Source: Acidobacteriota bacterium
GTDB lineage: Bacteria > Acidobacteriota > Terriglobia > Acidiferrales > UBA7541
DNA length: 64,000 bases
Direction of reading: 5' to 3'
Assembly: GCA_013289585.1 (NCBI GenBank)
Contig: JABCZR010000001.1
Span: 186,001 to 250,000 of the forward strand
Part shown: positions 34,122 to 45,400 of the stretch, piece after piece
How the letters are laid out: each line of letters starts with the position of its first letter
How positions within the stretch are numbered: the first letter of the stretch is position 1
Position numbers and translations under genes: made by a program
Notes under the pieces: generated by a model
What the model was told of the DNA's origin: nothing
What the model saw: the letters and a program-made list of their open reading frames with translations, nothing else
Databases searched by the model: none

Positions 34122-36044
34122 TTAGCGGTTGTCGTGATCACCACCGTCATGATCTCCATCGTGATGGCGATCAAAGTCGAACAGATCGAACAAGTCGCCG
34201 ATGGCCGGCATATTTCGCGGCACGTAGGAGTCGTCATCCTGACGAGGATTGGACAAGTTATCGCGACTGCGGTCGCTTAGCGTGGTATGGAGCATCCAGT
34301 TCCGTTCGACGAACTTTACAAAAGAGGAATGCTCGCTATAAATGTGGCTGATATGGCCACCCGTCGAGAAGGGCGAAACCGCGATCATCGGTATGCGCGG
34401 ACCCGTTCCGAAGAAATCAACCGGCTGGATGAAGCCTGAGTCGTAGAAACCCCCGCCCTCGTCCACCGTTACGAAGATCGCCGTCTCGGCCCATAGCTTT
34501 GGGTTGCTTTGCGCAAGTTCGATGATGTTTTGTGCGAAGGCCTCGAAGAGGCCCCACTTCGAGGAAGCGGGGTGGCCGTCCATGACGCCGTCCGGTTTCA
34601 CGTAGGAGACTGCAGGGAGCGTGCCGTTTTTGAGATCGGTGAAGAGATCGGTGACGTCCCGCATGTGATCCGCAACCATGCTCGGATAGACCGACTCATA
34701 CTCGAACGGGTTGCAGATATTGCAGTACAGCCCGTCCAATGGGCCGCCTGTTCCACTGGCATTGAAGGCGCCCCCATAATATTTCCAGGGAATATTGTTG
34801 GCGCTCAACACATCGCCGATGCTTTTCTGCATCGTCTGCGGAACAACGAGGCCGGACTGCGGCGTTCCTTTAGGTGTGAAAGCCGGGTTGACGTTGACGG
34901 CCTGCCAATACTGGCCCGGCCCGCATTTCGTCTCCACGGTATAAGGCAGCGCATTCAGGTAATTTGTGATCGCAGCGATGCCGGGCTGGGTGGTGTCGTT
35001 GCAGTTGAACCATTGCGCCCGGTGAGTATAGAGGTTGAGTGTTCCCGCCTGGGGATCGGGATTATAGATGTTGGCCGGCAAAGGCGTGGTTGGATTGCCC
35101 TTTCCGTCGCTGAAGAACACTTGATCGGCAAAGCCGAGGGGTTGGCTGTCTGGACCGGTGCCGCCCATCACGGGCTGGTGATAATTGTCGCTCATCGTGT
35201 ATTTGTCAGCGAGCCATTTGAAGAGTGGCGCGTCGTTGTTCTGCATGTTGAAGAACTCCATGGTCTGCGCGGTGTCACGCGGCGTGCCTCCGGGGGCCGT
35301 ACTGTAGGTGGTGTCGATCGCTGACTGGAGATCATGGAGACAACCTGTCGGGTTGTCCTTGGAAACGTGCTCCGCGTCGATGGCGCAATCCACCTGCTGG
35401 ACCATTTGGAAGTACTGATGGACGGTGTCGCCGGCGTAGGCGTCAAACGGCAAGTTCGGTCCGGTCAACTGAAAGGGACCTGGTAGGAGGTTGGCGACAT
35501 TGGGAATGCGGGTATCCGGACCCTCGGTGTAGGGTAGACCCGTGGCTCCGGTCCCCATGAGGAATTGAGCCTGAGGGGGTAGGCCCGGGTCGCCGCCCAG
35601 GGTCAGGAGGATCGCAGCGGGGGGAATTTGCACGCCGTTCACATCAGGCGTCGGCAGGGTGGCATAGAGCTCCTTATTCGCCATATCCGCGCTACTGAAG
35701 AATTTGCCGCCATTGGGGGCGGACACGATCTTGAATTGGTGAGCCTTAGCGAAATTCGGGCCCGGCGTGTCATCGGCGTTGATGATGCCTTCGGACAAAA
35801 GGTTCAACACCTTCTCTCTCTTGTGTTTTGGCACATAGGTGGCGAAAAGGTGGTCGAAGCTGCGATTCTCGCCGACGATGATGATGACGTGCTTGATTGG
35901 GGTGGCAGTCTTAATAGCGTCACACTCGTTGTCCCGGTCGTCTCCGGCTCGGGCTGGTGCCCCAAAACCAAACTGCGAGATAGCGATCATGAGCAAGCAG
36001 GCCGTAGCCTTCGCCTGCCATTTTCTTGGGTCACTAAAATTCAT
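34122..36044 (-). CDS. Secreted phosphoesterase family protein (acid phosphatase/phospholipase C-like)
   Basis: Exported enzyme of the alkaline-phosphatase superfamily that hydrolyses phosphoesters, perhaps phospholipids. The first 33 residues are a signal peptide ending APARA. The catalytic region starts HVIIIVGENRSFDHLFATY, where E, N and the nucleophilic S/T-like position are typical. Later come YHQPVMGGTGPDSQP, the metal-binding ETAIFVTVDEGGGFYD and RIPMIAVSPFSTGGHISHIYSEH. The C-terminus is a His/Asp-rich tail (FDRHHDGDHDGGDHD) that could bind metal. At 640 residues it is longer than the basic family because of inserts. Alone in its unit. Confidence 0.85.
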   Translation of the reverse strand: MNFSDPRKWQAKATACLLMIAISQFGFGAPARAGDDRDNECDAIKTATPIKHVIIIVGENRSFDHLFATYVPKHKREKVLNLLSEGIINADDTPGPNFAKAHQFKIVSAPNGGKFFSSADMANKELYATLPTPDVNGVQIPPAAILLTLGGDPGLPPQAQFLMGTGATGLPYTEGPDTRIPNVANLLPGPFQLTGPNLPFDAYAGDTVHQYFQMVQQVDCAIDAEHVSKDNPTGCLHDLQSAIDTTYSTAPGGTPRDTAQTMEFFNMQNNDAPLFKWLADKYTMSDNYHQPVMGGTGPDSQPLGFADQVFFSDGKGNPTTPLPANIYNPDPQAGTLNLYTHRAQWFNCNDTTQPGIAAITNYLNALPYTVETKCGPGQYWQAVNVNPAFTPKGTPQSGLVVPQTMQKSIGDVLSANNIPWKYYGGAFNASGTGGPLDGLYCNICNPFEYESVYPSMVADHMRDVTDLFTDLKNGTLPAVSYVKPDGVMDGHPASSKWGLFEAFAQNIIELAQSNPKLWAETAIFVTVDEGGGFYDSGFIQPVDFFGTGPRIPMIAVSPFSTGGHISHIYSEHSSFVKFVERNWMLHTTLSDRSRDNLSNPRQDDDSYVPRNMPAIGDLFDLFDFDRHHDGDHDGGDHDNR

Positions 36045-36570
36045 ATTCTCCTCCAGGTTGAATTCAACCTTGAGGATGTTTAACCGGCAAGCGTCACACG
36101 CGCATTAACGAGGAATATCAATTAAGCGAATCTTTCATGTAAGGCTATCGGGAAAACCAAGCCAGAGCCGGGAATAAGGCCTCCCAACAATTCAAACGTG
36201 GCAGCGCCTCTTATGAGCTATGTGAAAGCATGCCCTGTAAGTTTTGACAGTCCCGGCCGCCCACCTTTGGGTGATAAAAGGCGTCCCGGGATGGCTCCAT
36301 GTTTGGTGTGCCCGACGGAGAGTTGGCCCGTTGATCAGTTTGCGCTTGTTCCTCGAACGGCTGGCGCGCCAAGCTCTTGGATCTGCAAATCGCTTCTAGC
36401 CTGCCCATTATTGAGGAAGCGGACAACAAGTAATCGGGAATTGGAGTTGCCGAAAACGTTTACCAATGATGCAATCACCTCTAGCCCGCTGCGGCACTTG
36501 TGTACAAACCTGCATTCCCGGTGTGAGACACTCTCTAGGCACGGACGAACCGGGGAATGGAGCGGGTTCC
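36045..36570. other. Intergenic stretch between divergent genes
   Basis: About 525 bases. It must contain the promoters of the phosphoesterase and protease genes. I see no named element. The frame upstream of 36571 is open but not protein-like. Confidence 0.4.
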
Positions 36571-38022
36571 ATGCCTAGAACTGCCGTTCAGCCTTTCAAA
36601 CTAAGGCATGGTTTAGTTCGACTCTCCATGTTTCTAAATGGTGTCTTCTTCTGGTTCGCAGCCAGTACTCTCGCTCAGACACCTCCTCCTTCAAAATCAA
36701 TCAACCAGTCAGAAACGGTTGTCGATGCTTTGATCAAAAAAGTTTCGCCAAGCGTCGTGCAGATCATTGTCACGGCGTACGGACCAATCGAAGACAGCGG
36801 CCGCGGCAATGCCGGCGTCGTACTGGGACGTCAGCGCGCCAGCGGTTCAGGCTTCGTCATCGATGCGGAGGGATACATTCTCACGAATGCTCATGTGGTG
36901 AGCGGAGCACAGCGCGTCGAGGTCGTCCTGCCACCGCCAAATCCCGATGGATCTCTGGCTGCCGCACTTTCTTCGAGAATGGACATCGTCCCGGCTCGTA
37001 TTGTCGGTGTGGCGCGCGAGAAGGACCTCGCCCTCCTTAAAGTCGAGAATGTAAGACTTCCGCCACTGCCACTCGCGTCCTATCGCGACTTGCGGCAAGG
37101 CCACACTGTTTTTGCTTTTGGCAGCCCCGAGGGACTCAGGAACTCGATCACTCACGGATTGATCTCCGCCGTCGCAAGACAACTCGATCCAGACTCCTCG
37201 TTGATTTACATCCAGACCGATGCACCCATCAACCCGGGAAACTCCGGTGGGCCGCTTGTAAACCTGAATGGCGAGGTCGTGGGGGTCAACACCTTCATCC
37301 TGTCTCAATCCGGTGGGAATGAGGGATTAGGCTTTGCGATCCCTTCCGCAACGGTCAGGACCGTCTACCGTCAGTTGAAGGAGTTCGGCCACTTGCGTCG
37401 CCAGGAGATCGGCATCGGGATACAAACCATCACACCCTCCATGGCCGCCGGGCTCGGATTGAGCCAAAAGTACGGCGTCATCGTTTCGGATGTACTCCCT
37501 GGAGGCCCCGCGGAAGCGGCGGGCCTGATGATCGGCGACATTCTCGTTTCTATCGATGGCCAGCCCACGGACAACGTGCCCAGCGTGAATTATCTATTTC
37601 TCCTGCGCGATTCCCCAGAGAAGGTCCGAGTTACAGTCCTGCGAGGAACAACCCAGGAAGTGTTCAACGTCGCGGCAGTCGAGGAAGGCCAAGATATGGA
37701 TCAGCTCACCTCGATGGCGGATCCTCAAAAGAATCTGATCCCCGGACTTGGAATATTAGGCGTGGAAATTGACAAGAAGACCGCCCCAATGTTGCACGGA
37801 TTGAGAGATCCTTTTGGAATCGTCGTAACCGCAAGGGCCACGGGCTCGACCGGCGATGTCCCTCTTGCGCCGGGCGATGTGATCCGCAGCTTGAACACAC
37901 AACCTATGACTACATTGGACCGCTTGCGAACAGCACTGAAAAATATTGCCCCAGGTGTTCCCTTCGTGTTGCAAATTCAGCGAGATGGTAAGTTGCTTTA
38001 CGTTCCGATCACTTTAGAATGA
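36571..38022 (+). CDS. Periplasmic HtrA/DegP-type serine protease with two PDZ domains
   Basis: Envelope quality-control protease. Signal peptide: LSMFLNGVFFWFAASTLAQ. The trypsin-like domain has His in LTNAHVVSG, Asp in REKDLALLKV and Ser in NPGNSGGPL. Two PDZ-like domains follow (IGIQTITPSMAAGLGL with PGGPAEAAGLMIGD, and LGVEIDKKTAPM with LAPGDVIRSLN). I chose the ATG at 36571 (MPRTAVQ), since the 35 residues upstream in the open frame do not look like a leader. The mature length of about 450 residues is normal. A paralogue lies convergently at 38203-39681. Confidence 0.88.
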   Translation: MPRTAVQPFKLRHGLVRLSMFLNGVFFWFAASTLAQTPPPSKSINQSETVVDALIKKVSPSVVQIIVTAYGPIEDSGRGNAGVVLGRQRASGSGFVIDAEGYILTNAHVVSGAQRVEVVLPPPNPDGSLAAALSSRMDIVPARIVGVAREKDLALLKVENVRLPPLPLASYRDLRQGHTVFAFGSPEGLRNSITHGLISAVARQLDPDSSLIYIQTDAPINPGNSGGPLVNLNGEVVGVNTFILSQSGGNEGLGFAIPSATVRTVYRQLKEFGHLRRQEIGIGIQTITPSMAAGLGLSQKYGVIVSDVLPGGPAEAAGLMIGDILVSIDGQPTDNVPSVNYLFLLRDSPEKVRVTVLRGTTQEVFNVAAVEEGQDMDQLTSMADPQKNLIPGLGILGVEIDKKTAPMLHGLRDPFGIVVTARATGSTGDVPLAPGDVIRSLNTQPMTTLDRLRTALKNIAPGVPFVLQIQRDGKLLYVPITLE

Positions 38023-38127
38023 TCCCCAAGCCTCTCTCCCTTACGCTGACATGAATTTTTTGGTGCCCGTAGATTCGCTTGCGACATGGGCGTGGCATTC
38101 TCATCGCGACTTGGTAGCGGTTCTCGT

Positions 38128-38160
38128 AAAAAAACGGGCGGCCACTTGAGTGACCGCCCG
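38128..38160 (-). terminator. Rho-independent terminator of the minus-strand protease gene
   Basis: On the minus strand CGGGCGGTCACT, a short loop and AGTGGCCGCCCG form a stem with one mismatch, followed by seven T (A run at 38128-38134 on the plus strand). It lies about 43 bases after the stop of the htrA gene ending at 38203. Confidence 0.85.
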
Positions 38161-38202
38161 TAGGCCTCTGCATCCAGCAGAACCTATTCCCGCTGATTGT
38201 TA

Positions 38203-39681
38203 CTAGCTTGGATCAATGGCCGCGTAAAACCCGCTGCCATTCCGGACGATGCGAAGAACAACCGGCTGTCCCTCTGCTCCGCGCATCGCCTGCTCGAATT
38301 CGCCGACGTTGCTTACAGGTTTCCGGTTCACTTCTTGCACCACATCGCCCTCGCGAACTCCTGCGTTGGCGGCGGCGCCGTTGGGGTCTACCTGAGCGAT
38401 AACAACGCCATGCATTTCCTCCGAGAGATGGAATTGCTGCCGCAGCGCCGGGGTCAGGGCTTCCACTTCCATGCCTCTCAGCGTTTCCTTCCCGGAGCCT
38501 TCCTCTTTCGCCTGTTCGTGATCGGCAGGCAATTCTCCGAGCTTGATGTTCAGATCCGCGGAGCTATTCCCACGGCGGACGCTAAGCGAAACGCTGGTGC
38601 CGGGAGCTGTCTGCGAAATGTGCAAGCGCAACGCGGCTGAATCCACCACCGCCTCGCCATTCATCTTTACGATCACATCACCTGGCTTCAGGCCAGCTTT
38701 TGCCGCGGGACCCTCCGGCGTCACATCTCCGATGAGCACACCGTTGGAACTTTCCAGGCCCAGTGCCTTCGCCATCGTTGGCGTGACGTTTTGAATCGTA
38801 GCGCCCAGAAACCCGCGCACGACGTGTCCATGATCCACAATTTGATCCATCACCTGTTTCACGAGGTTGACGGGAATGGCGAATCCGACTCCCTGGTTTC
38901 CGCCACTATGCGAAAGAATTGCCGTATTGATTCCAATCAGCTCACCCTTACTGTCGATGAGCGCTCCACCCGAATTTCCCGGATTGATCGCGGCATCGGT
39001 TTGGATGAAATCTTCATAGTCTTCAATGCCCAGATTGGCCCTGCCCATCGCACTGACGATTCCCATCGTTACCGTCTGGCCTACGCCGAACGGATCGCCA
39101 ATGGCGAATGCGAGGTCACCGACCTCCACCTTGGAAGAATCTCCGAGTGGAATCGCTTGCAGATGGTCCGCGTCCACTCTCAGGACAGCAATGTCTGTTT
39201 TCGGATCTTTGCCAATGACCTTGGCCGTGAGCTCGCGCTTGTCGCGAAGATAGACCTTCACGTCCGTAGCACCGTCAACGACGTGGTTGTTGGTGATGAT
39301 GTAACCGTTTGTCCCCACGATGACTCCCGAACCGAGGCTCTGCTCTTTTTCAGCCTGAGGTTTCTGCGAGTGCGGCTGTTTGTCTCCAAAAAATTGCCGG
39401 AAGAACGGGTCGTCAAACATCGGATTGGCTTCCTGCTCGTTGTGACGTACCACGCGCGAGGAAGAAATATTGACGACTTCTGGCAGCACTTCTTTGATGA
39501 TTGGCGAATAACTGGACGCCAGCGGTGCACCTGCTGCTGCATTTTTTACGGGTGATGCCAGGATCGGCGCCTCCGCTTTCGCGGTCGAATGGGAAGTTTC
39601 CGCAACTACGACGCCACCGGCCAGGATCGCGGCAAGGACCAGTGCGGAACTCCACATTCGAAAGTTCTTGTTTATACTCAT
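38203..39681 (-). CDS. Do-type HtrA/DegQ serine protease
   Basis: Periplasmic protease/chaperone. An N-terminal hydrophobic segment (ALVLAAILAGGVVVAE) anchors or exports it. Catalytic His is in ITNNHVVDGA, Asp in DPKTDIAVLRV and Ser in NPGNSGGALI. The disordered Q-linker (KPQAEKEQ) and two PDZ domains (FLGATIQNVTPTMAKAL; MHGVVIAQVDPNGAAANAGV) are typical of the Do family. I chose the ATG at 39681, with AAGGAG in front; a TTG at 39705 is less likely. Downstream of a two-component system on the same strand (185-base gap), which may control it as Cpx does degP in E. coli. Confidence 0.92.
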   Translation of the reverse strand: MSINKNFRMWSSALVLAAILAGGVVVAETSHSTAKAEAPILASPVKNAAAGAPLASSYSPIIKEVLPEVVNISSSRVVRHNEQEANPMFDDPFFRQFFGDKQPHSQKPQAEKEQSLGSGVIVGTNGYIITNNHVVDGATDVKVYLRDKRELTAKVIGKDPKTDIAVLRVDADHLQAIPLGDSSKVEVGDLAFAIGDPFGVGQTVTMGIVSAMGRANLGIEDYEDFIQTDAAINPGNSGGALIDSKGELIGINTAILSHSGGNQGVGFAIPVNLVKQVMDQIVDHGHVVRGFLGATIQNVTPTMAKALGLESSNGVLIGDVTPEGPAAKAGLKPGDVIVKMNGEAVVDSAALRLHISQTAPGTSVSLSVRRGNSSADLNIKLGELPADHEQAKEEGSGKETLRGMEVEALTPALRQQFHLSEEMHGVVIAQVDPNGAAANAGVREGDVVQEVNRKPVSNVGEFEQAMRGAEGQPVVLRIVRNGSGFYAAIDPS

Positions 39682-39866
39682 GAAAGCTTTCTCCTTCTTT
39701 TTCAAAACACCTGGTTCGCGCGACCGCAGGATTACCTGTGGTGACAGCGCGAGACCAACGGAAAAAGATTAGACACGCCAGCTTAGGCCAACATGAAACG
39801 AAACTAATTTCTGCTTAATGACGGGAAGCTGCATCTAAGGCCCGTAGAATGAGCCAGTTGAAGAAT

Positions 39867-41285
39867 TTAGCGGCCTGCGGAGGCGGAAGCTAACGGCAGC
39901 CAGACGGTAAAGCAGCTTCCCTTACCCACCTGGCTTTCGACCTGTATCCTTCCCCGGTGCCGGTCCACGATCCATTTCACCAGCGACAGACCAAGCCCCA
40001 CTCCTTCGATCTGTTTCGAACGCGAGGGTTCTGCTCGATAGAAACGCTCAAAAATATGGGGAAGTGCTTCCGCTTGGATGCCCATCCCCGTGTCCGCCAC
40101 GCGTAACACTGCGTCTCCGTCTTCTGCCTTAACGCTCACGCGCACGTGTCCGCCTTCTGAGCTGAATTTGATGGCATTATCCAACAGGTTCAGGATCACG
40201 CGTTCAATCCAGCTGGCATCTCCTCGCACGTTGATGTTCGGCGGAGTATTTGTTTCCAGTGTGATTTTCTTTGCTGCCGCCACCGGCTCCAACTGATCTA
40301 CCAGTGAACCAACAAGGCCGGAAAGGTCTACGCTCCGCTCCATCCACTGGATCTCGCCCGCTTCCGCGCTCGCTAATATCAGGAGCTGATTGATCATGTG
40401 CGACAGCTTATTAAATTCTTCCAGTTGGCTGGTTAGCGCGTGCCGGTAATCCTCCACGGAACTTGCTTGAAGCAGCGCGATTTCCGCCTCGCCCCGCAGC
40501 GTAGTCAACGGAGTCCGGAGCTCATGTGAAATGCTGGCCGTAAACTGTTTCATTTGGCCGACCGAATTCTCGAGCCGTGCCAGCGTCTCGTTGAAGGCGG
40601 CGGCAACTTCGTCCACTTCATCCCCCGTGCCTCTGGTCGGCAGTCGTTGCTGGAGCTTCTCGATATCAATCTTGCGCGCGGCAGCGGCCAGCTGCGCGAG
40701 GGGGTTCAAAGCTCTTCTCGCCATCTGCCAGCCTGCCAGGGCCGACACTAAAACGCCGAGCGGCATCAGGAATAATAGCGAACGCAGGAATCCCCTTTGC
40801 GCCTCATCTGCGGGAGTCAGCGGAATTCCCACCCGCACCAGGAAGGAAGTGGCATTATTTCCGGTGATCACGGCATTGTGAAAGCGCAGCCGCTCCGTCT
40901 CCAACTGCAAATCCGTGAACTCCTGCGCGCCCGCTAACGCACGGACCTCTTCTGGAGAAAGCCGCGCTCCCATCATTTCAAGCTCCTGCGATTGCACAAG
41001 CAACACACCGCTCGGGAGTTGGAACACCTGGTAGTAACGCGCCGCCGACTGGACCAGGTAAGCCTCTCTTCGGTCGTTCGGGTTGAACACCAGCCGCGCT
41101 TCGCCGGCCTGCAAGCGCTGAAAAGCCGCGAGATAAACAACGCGATCTCTGAGCTCGGCCGTCAGCTTGTTCTCCAGGACCAGGCCCAGGGCGTCGTAGA
41201 AAAGAAATCCGAAAACCGCGAGGATCACCGTCAGTATCGTGGAGTAAAAAAGCGTCAGCCGCGCTCGGAGGCTCAGCGTTTTCAT
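39867..41285 (-). CDS. Sensor histidine kinase (CpxA/QseC-like)
   Basis: Membrane sensor that phosphorylates the adjacent regulator. Two transmembrane segments (about 10-30 and 170-190) flank a periplasmic sensor domain of about 140 residues. HAMP follows (about 190-245). The phospho-accepting His is in SISHELRTPL. The ATPase domain has N in ILNLLDNAIKFS, the G1 DTGMGIQ and G2 GVGLGLSLVK boxes. The 472-residue length is normal. Its ATG overlaps the end of the response regulator gene by four bases. Confidence 0.92.
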   Translation of the reverse strand: MKTLSLRARLTLFYSTILTVILAVFGFLFYDALGLVLENKLTAELRDRVVYLAAFQRLQAGEARLVFNPNDRREAYLVQSAARYYQVFQLPSGVLLVQSQELEMMGARLSPEEVRALAGAQEFTDLQLETERLRFHNAVITGNNATSFLVRVGIPLTPADEAQRGFLRSLLFLMPLGVLVSALAGWQMARRALNPLAQLAAAARKIDIEKLQQRLPTRGTGDEVDEVAAAFNETLARLENSVGQMKQFTASISHELRTPLTTLRGEAEIALLQASSVEDYRHALTSQLEEFNKLSHMINQLLILASAEAGEIQWMERSVDLSGLVGSLVDQLEPVAAAKKITLETNTPPNINVRGDASWIERVILNLLDNAIKFSSEGGHVRVSVKAEDGDAVLRVADTGMGIQAEALPHIFERFYRAEPSRSKQIEGVGLGLSLVKWIVDRHRGRIQVESQVGKGSCFTVWLPLASASAGR

Positions 41286-41956
41286 GACGGCTCATCCGTA
41301 AGCACGTATCCGACCCCGCGAACCGTGTGGATCAACACCGGCGTAAATCCTCGGTCAATCTTGTTCCGCAAACTATTGATGTGCACGTCCACAACATTGC
41401 TCACCGAATCGAAGTGGATGTCCCAGACATGCTCGATAATCATCGTTCGCGTCACCGTGCGCCGCGCATTTCGCAAAAGAAATTCCAGCAACGAGAATTC
41501 CTTCAACTTTAAATCAATCTTGCGGCCCGCGCGCGTCGCCGTACGCGTGGCGGTATTCATTTCCAGGTCCGCTAACCGCAGTATCGTGCTCTCCTGCGCT
41601 CCTCGCCGCAGCAGCGCACGGATTCGCGCGGACAGCTCGGCAAAAGCAAAAGGTTTGACCAGGTAATCGCTGGCTCCACGGTCTAGCCCTGTCACTTTAT
41701 CCTCGACGCTGCCCTTCGCTGTCAGGATCAGAATGGGGAGGTTCAAATGTCGCGCACGAATCTTCTTCAAGACTTCCAATCCGGGCAATTTGGGAAGCAT
41801 CAGATCGAGAATCACGGCATCATAGTCAAAATTCTCACCTTGATAGGCGCCCTCTTCACCGTCTCGCACCACATCGACGGCGTATCCCTCCTGCTGCAGA
41901 CCCTTGCGAATGAACTCCGCAACTTTTTCCTCGTCTTCAATGATGAGAACTCGCAT
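41282..41956 (-). CDS. OmpR/PhoB-family response regulator
   Basis: DNA-binding partner of the histidine kinase. Receiver domain (1-120): acidic pocket in IIEDEEKVAEF, phospho-Asp in YDAVILDLMLPKLPGLEVL, Thr in ILTAKGSVEDK, Lys in DYLVKPFAF. Winged helix (about 130-222): TRAGRKIDLKLKEFSLLEFL and ending HTVRGVGYVL. At 224 residues it matches the family. First gene of the two-component operon, possibly controlling the downstream HtrA gene. Confidence 0.94.
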   Translation of the reverse strand: MRVLIIEDEEKVAEFIRKGLQQEGYAVDVVRDGEEGAYQGENFDYDAVILDLMLPKLPGLEVLKKIRARHLNLPILILTAKGSVEDKVTGLDRGASDYLVKPFAFAELSARIRALLRRGAQESTILRLADLEMNTATRTATRAGRKIDLKLKEFSLLEFLLRNARRTVTRTMIIEHVWDIHFDSVSNVVDVHINSLRNKIDRGFTPVLIHTVRGVGYVLTDEPS

Positions 41957-42429
41957 GAGCTAATTGTCCTGACCCGCAATCAGCGATATCCGTCGACGGC
42001 TCCTGCTGCAGGATACACCTCCCGCGCCGATCGAGGAGTGGCCGCTCTCCGCAAAAACCACCGACGCTGGTTCTGACACCACAGTGATTCAGTAAAAGCC
42101 ATGGCTCAAGACGGTGCCGTCGCCGATCGTCAATTCCGTCCAAACCCTTCCATTGCCGGACGCACAAACAATCCGCGCGTTTTGCTTTCCCTCCACACGG
42201 ACTACAGAATTGACATGGTCACACATCCGAGGCAAGCCGAAAGGGTCGGTCCACGCCTGCCAGAGAGGTCCTGGCCTTCGGCTGCCCTGAGAAGGGGTTG
42301 GACCGAGAGCCTTTCGAAACGGAAATGTAGCCTAGAGTCCTCCTGGGTATATACTTCCCTGAACTTGGCTGCGACATCCTCTCCGCGAGGGGTGCGCAGT
42401 GGTGCGCTAAGCCAGCGTTTAGTAACTGT
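41957..42429. other. Intergenic stretch between divergent operons
   Basis: About 470 bases between the response regulator and the kinase-TPR gene. No coding frame or clear box is visible. Confidence 0.4.
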
Positions 42430-45400
42430 ATGGAAAAGCACAAACCACAAAAGACCCCTCCCGAGACCCCCGGCGTCTCCGGACCTGCGGGACTGCGCGC
42501 CCCGGCCAAGGGTGATAGTTCTGCCAGCGATTTTCCTCGCGAGGGAGAAGGCGCAACATTTCCGGGAGGACCACCAACACCTCCAATCGATTCGAACCCT
42601 GGGGCAGGTGATGTGACATTTCTGGATCCTTTCCCTACTCCGGCTGCGGGAAAGCCACGGCTTTCGAATCTCTATCCCAAACAAACCCAACTGCAACCCG
42701 GTGATGTTCTGGGGGGACGCTTTGAGATTCTGGAAGTGCTCGGCGAAGGTGGGATGGGCACGGTTTACAAAGCCCTGGACCGCGAAGTGGACCACCTCGT
42801 CGCGCTGAAGCTGATTCGGCCGGAGATGGCGGTTCTTCCTGCGATTCTGGCACGCTTCAAACAGGAATTGCTGACGGCGCGCCAAGTAACGCACAAAAAC
42901 GTGATTCGCATTCACGACTTGTCCGAAGTGGACGGCGTGAAATTTATCACCATGGAGTTCCTTGAGGGATGCGACTTGCGGAGACTGCTGCTGGATAAGG
43001 GCAAGCTTCCGCCAGAGCAAGCGGTGGAGATCATCCGGCAAGTGTGTTTGGCGCTGGATGCCGCGCACAGCGCGGGCGTGATCCACCGGGACTTGAAACC
43101 GCAGAACGTCATGCAGGACAAGCAGGGACGAATTCTGGTGATGGATTTTGGCCTAGCGCGTTCGCTGGAATCGGACGGCATGACGCAGACTGGGGCGCTA
43201 CTGGGAACGATTGAATACATGTCGCCAGAACAGGCGATGGGAAAAGAACTCGATGCGCGGTCGGATTTGTTCACGGTGGGACTGATATTTTACGAGCTGC
43301 TCACCTGCAAGATGCCCTTCAAGGCCGACACCGCCATGGCCAGCTTGTTGAAGCGAAACCAGGAGCGCGCCCTGCCCGCCTCGGAGATCGATGCCAGCAT
43401 CCCGAAGGGATTGAGCGACATTGTGAGCAAGTGCCTGGAACGCGACCTCAACTTGCGCTATCAGAGCGCGCAGGAAATTCTGACGGACCTCGACGCGTGG
43501 CAAGGGAAGCGTCCGATTTCGGCGTCCCTGGTGATGCCGCCGTCGGCAGTCAAACGCGAGATTCCCTGGAAGTGGATTTCTGCTGGAACCTTGGCGGTGG
43601 TACTCGCCGTTGCAGGGTGGGAGCTGAGCGGGAAGCTCACTTCCAAAACCGCAAGCAAGGCGGCGGCGGGGCCGGAAGTGTCGCTGGCGATTTTGCCCTT
43701 TCGCAACGCTTCGACCGATTTATCAATCGATTGGCTAGGCCCCAGTTTGGCGGACATGCTGAGCACCGATGTGGGGCAGTCGGCGCACCTCCGGACGATT
43801 TCACCCGATCGCATGCACCAGGTGCTCTCGGATTTGCGGATCACTCCCGGAACCACCATCGATTCCACGATGGTGGAGCGCATCGCGCAGTTCAGCAATG
43901 CCGACACGGTGGTTTGGGGGCAATACGTCAAGTTCGGAGAGCAGATTCGAATCGATGCCACGCTCCTGGATTTGAAGAACAACCGGCGCGCCCCTTTGAA
44001 GATTGAAGCGGCGAGTGAGAAGGAGATTCCACGGACCGTGGATGGGCTGGCGGAACTGATCCGCAAGAATCTTTCGCTGTCGGCGGATGTGATGAAGGAA
44101 TTGAAAGCCAGCTCGTTCCAGCCAACATCAAAATCCGTGCTCGCGCTGCGTGATTACAACCAAAGTGTGCAGATGTTGCGCGAGGGCAAAAACCTGGAGG
44201 CGATTAAGACGCTGCAGGCGGCCATCCAGGAGGACCCCCAGTTTGCCCTGGCGTATTCGCGGCTGGCGGAGACGGAATCGGCACTGGGGTACGACACGGA
44301 GGCGGAGAATCATTCGCGCAAAGCCCTGGACCTGAGCCAGCAGTTGCCGGTCGCGGAGAAATATCTCATCGAGGCGAATCACGCCCGGGTAATGAAGGAC
44401 AATAAGAAAGGGATCGAAGCCTACGAGAATCTCGCAAAGATTTTGCCCGATAGCGCGGATGTCCAATACGCGCTGGGCAGCTTGTACGTGGAAACGGGCG
44501 ATATCGACAAGGCAAGAGCCCAGTTTTCGAAGATCCTGCAGGCGGACCCAAAAAACATAAAAGCTCTATGGCAGATGGGCGTCGTTGAAATCAGAAATAA
44601 CAACCCCCAGGCGGCGCTTGATCCACTCAACAAGGGTTTGAGTTTGGCGTTGCAGGTGGACAACCAGGAACAGAAGGCCTTGCTGCTGCAGGCCCTGGGC
44701 GTTTCCTACCGGCTCCTGAATAAGCCGGAAGAAGCCATGCGCAACTATCAGGACTCCATGGAAATCAGCCGTCGGTTGGGCCTGAAGCGTCTTCTCGCGG
44801 TCAGCCTGGTGGAGATGGCCCTCGTGCAGGAGTCGCTGGGCAAACCGGATGTGGCACTGGCCAGTTACGGGGAGGCGCTGAAACTACAGACTGAAATCGG
44901 AATCAAGAAAGAGGTTGGAGACACTCTGATTGACATGGGCGTTGTGTATCAGGACCGCGGGCAATTCGATAAAGCCTTGGAAGTATACAAAGAATCGCTG
45001 CAAATTCAGCGCGACACCGGCGACGAGAGCTATCAGGCACTGTGCCTGAGCAATATCGGATTTGTGTATCTCTCAAAGGGCGACACTGACAATGCCTTCA
45101 CTTATTTGCAACAGTCATTGCAGCTTCGGCAGAAATTGAACGTTCCAGGAGACATTGCGGACAGTTTGCACGGTATTGGGCAGGCCTACGCGGCCACCGG
45201 GCAGTACGATCAGGCGTTGGCGAGTTACCTGAAAGCGTTGGATCTCTGGCGGAAAGTGGGGGACTCGCGGGGAGCAGCGCTCGGTTCGCACCAGATAGGC
45301 CTGGTGTTCCAATACCAGGGTCGCTATGGTGCCGCTTTGAGCTCGATGCAGGACGCAGTTAAATCCCTTCGGGAGTTGAAAGACTACGGGATCGACACGG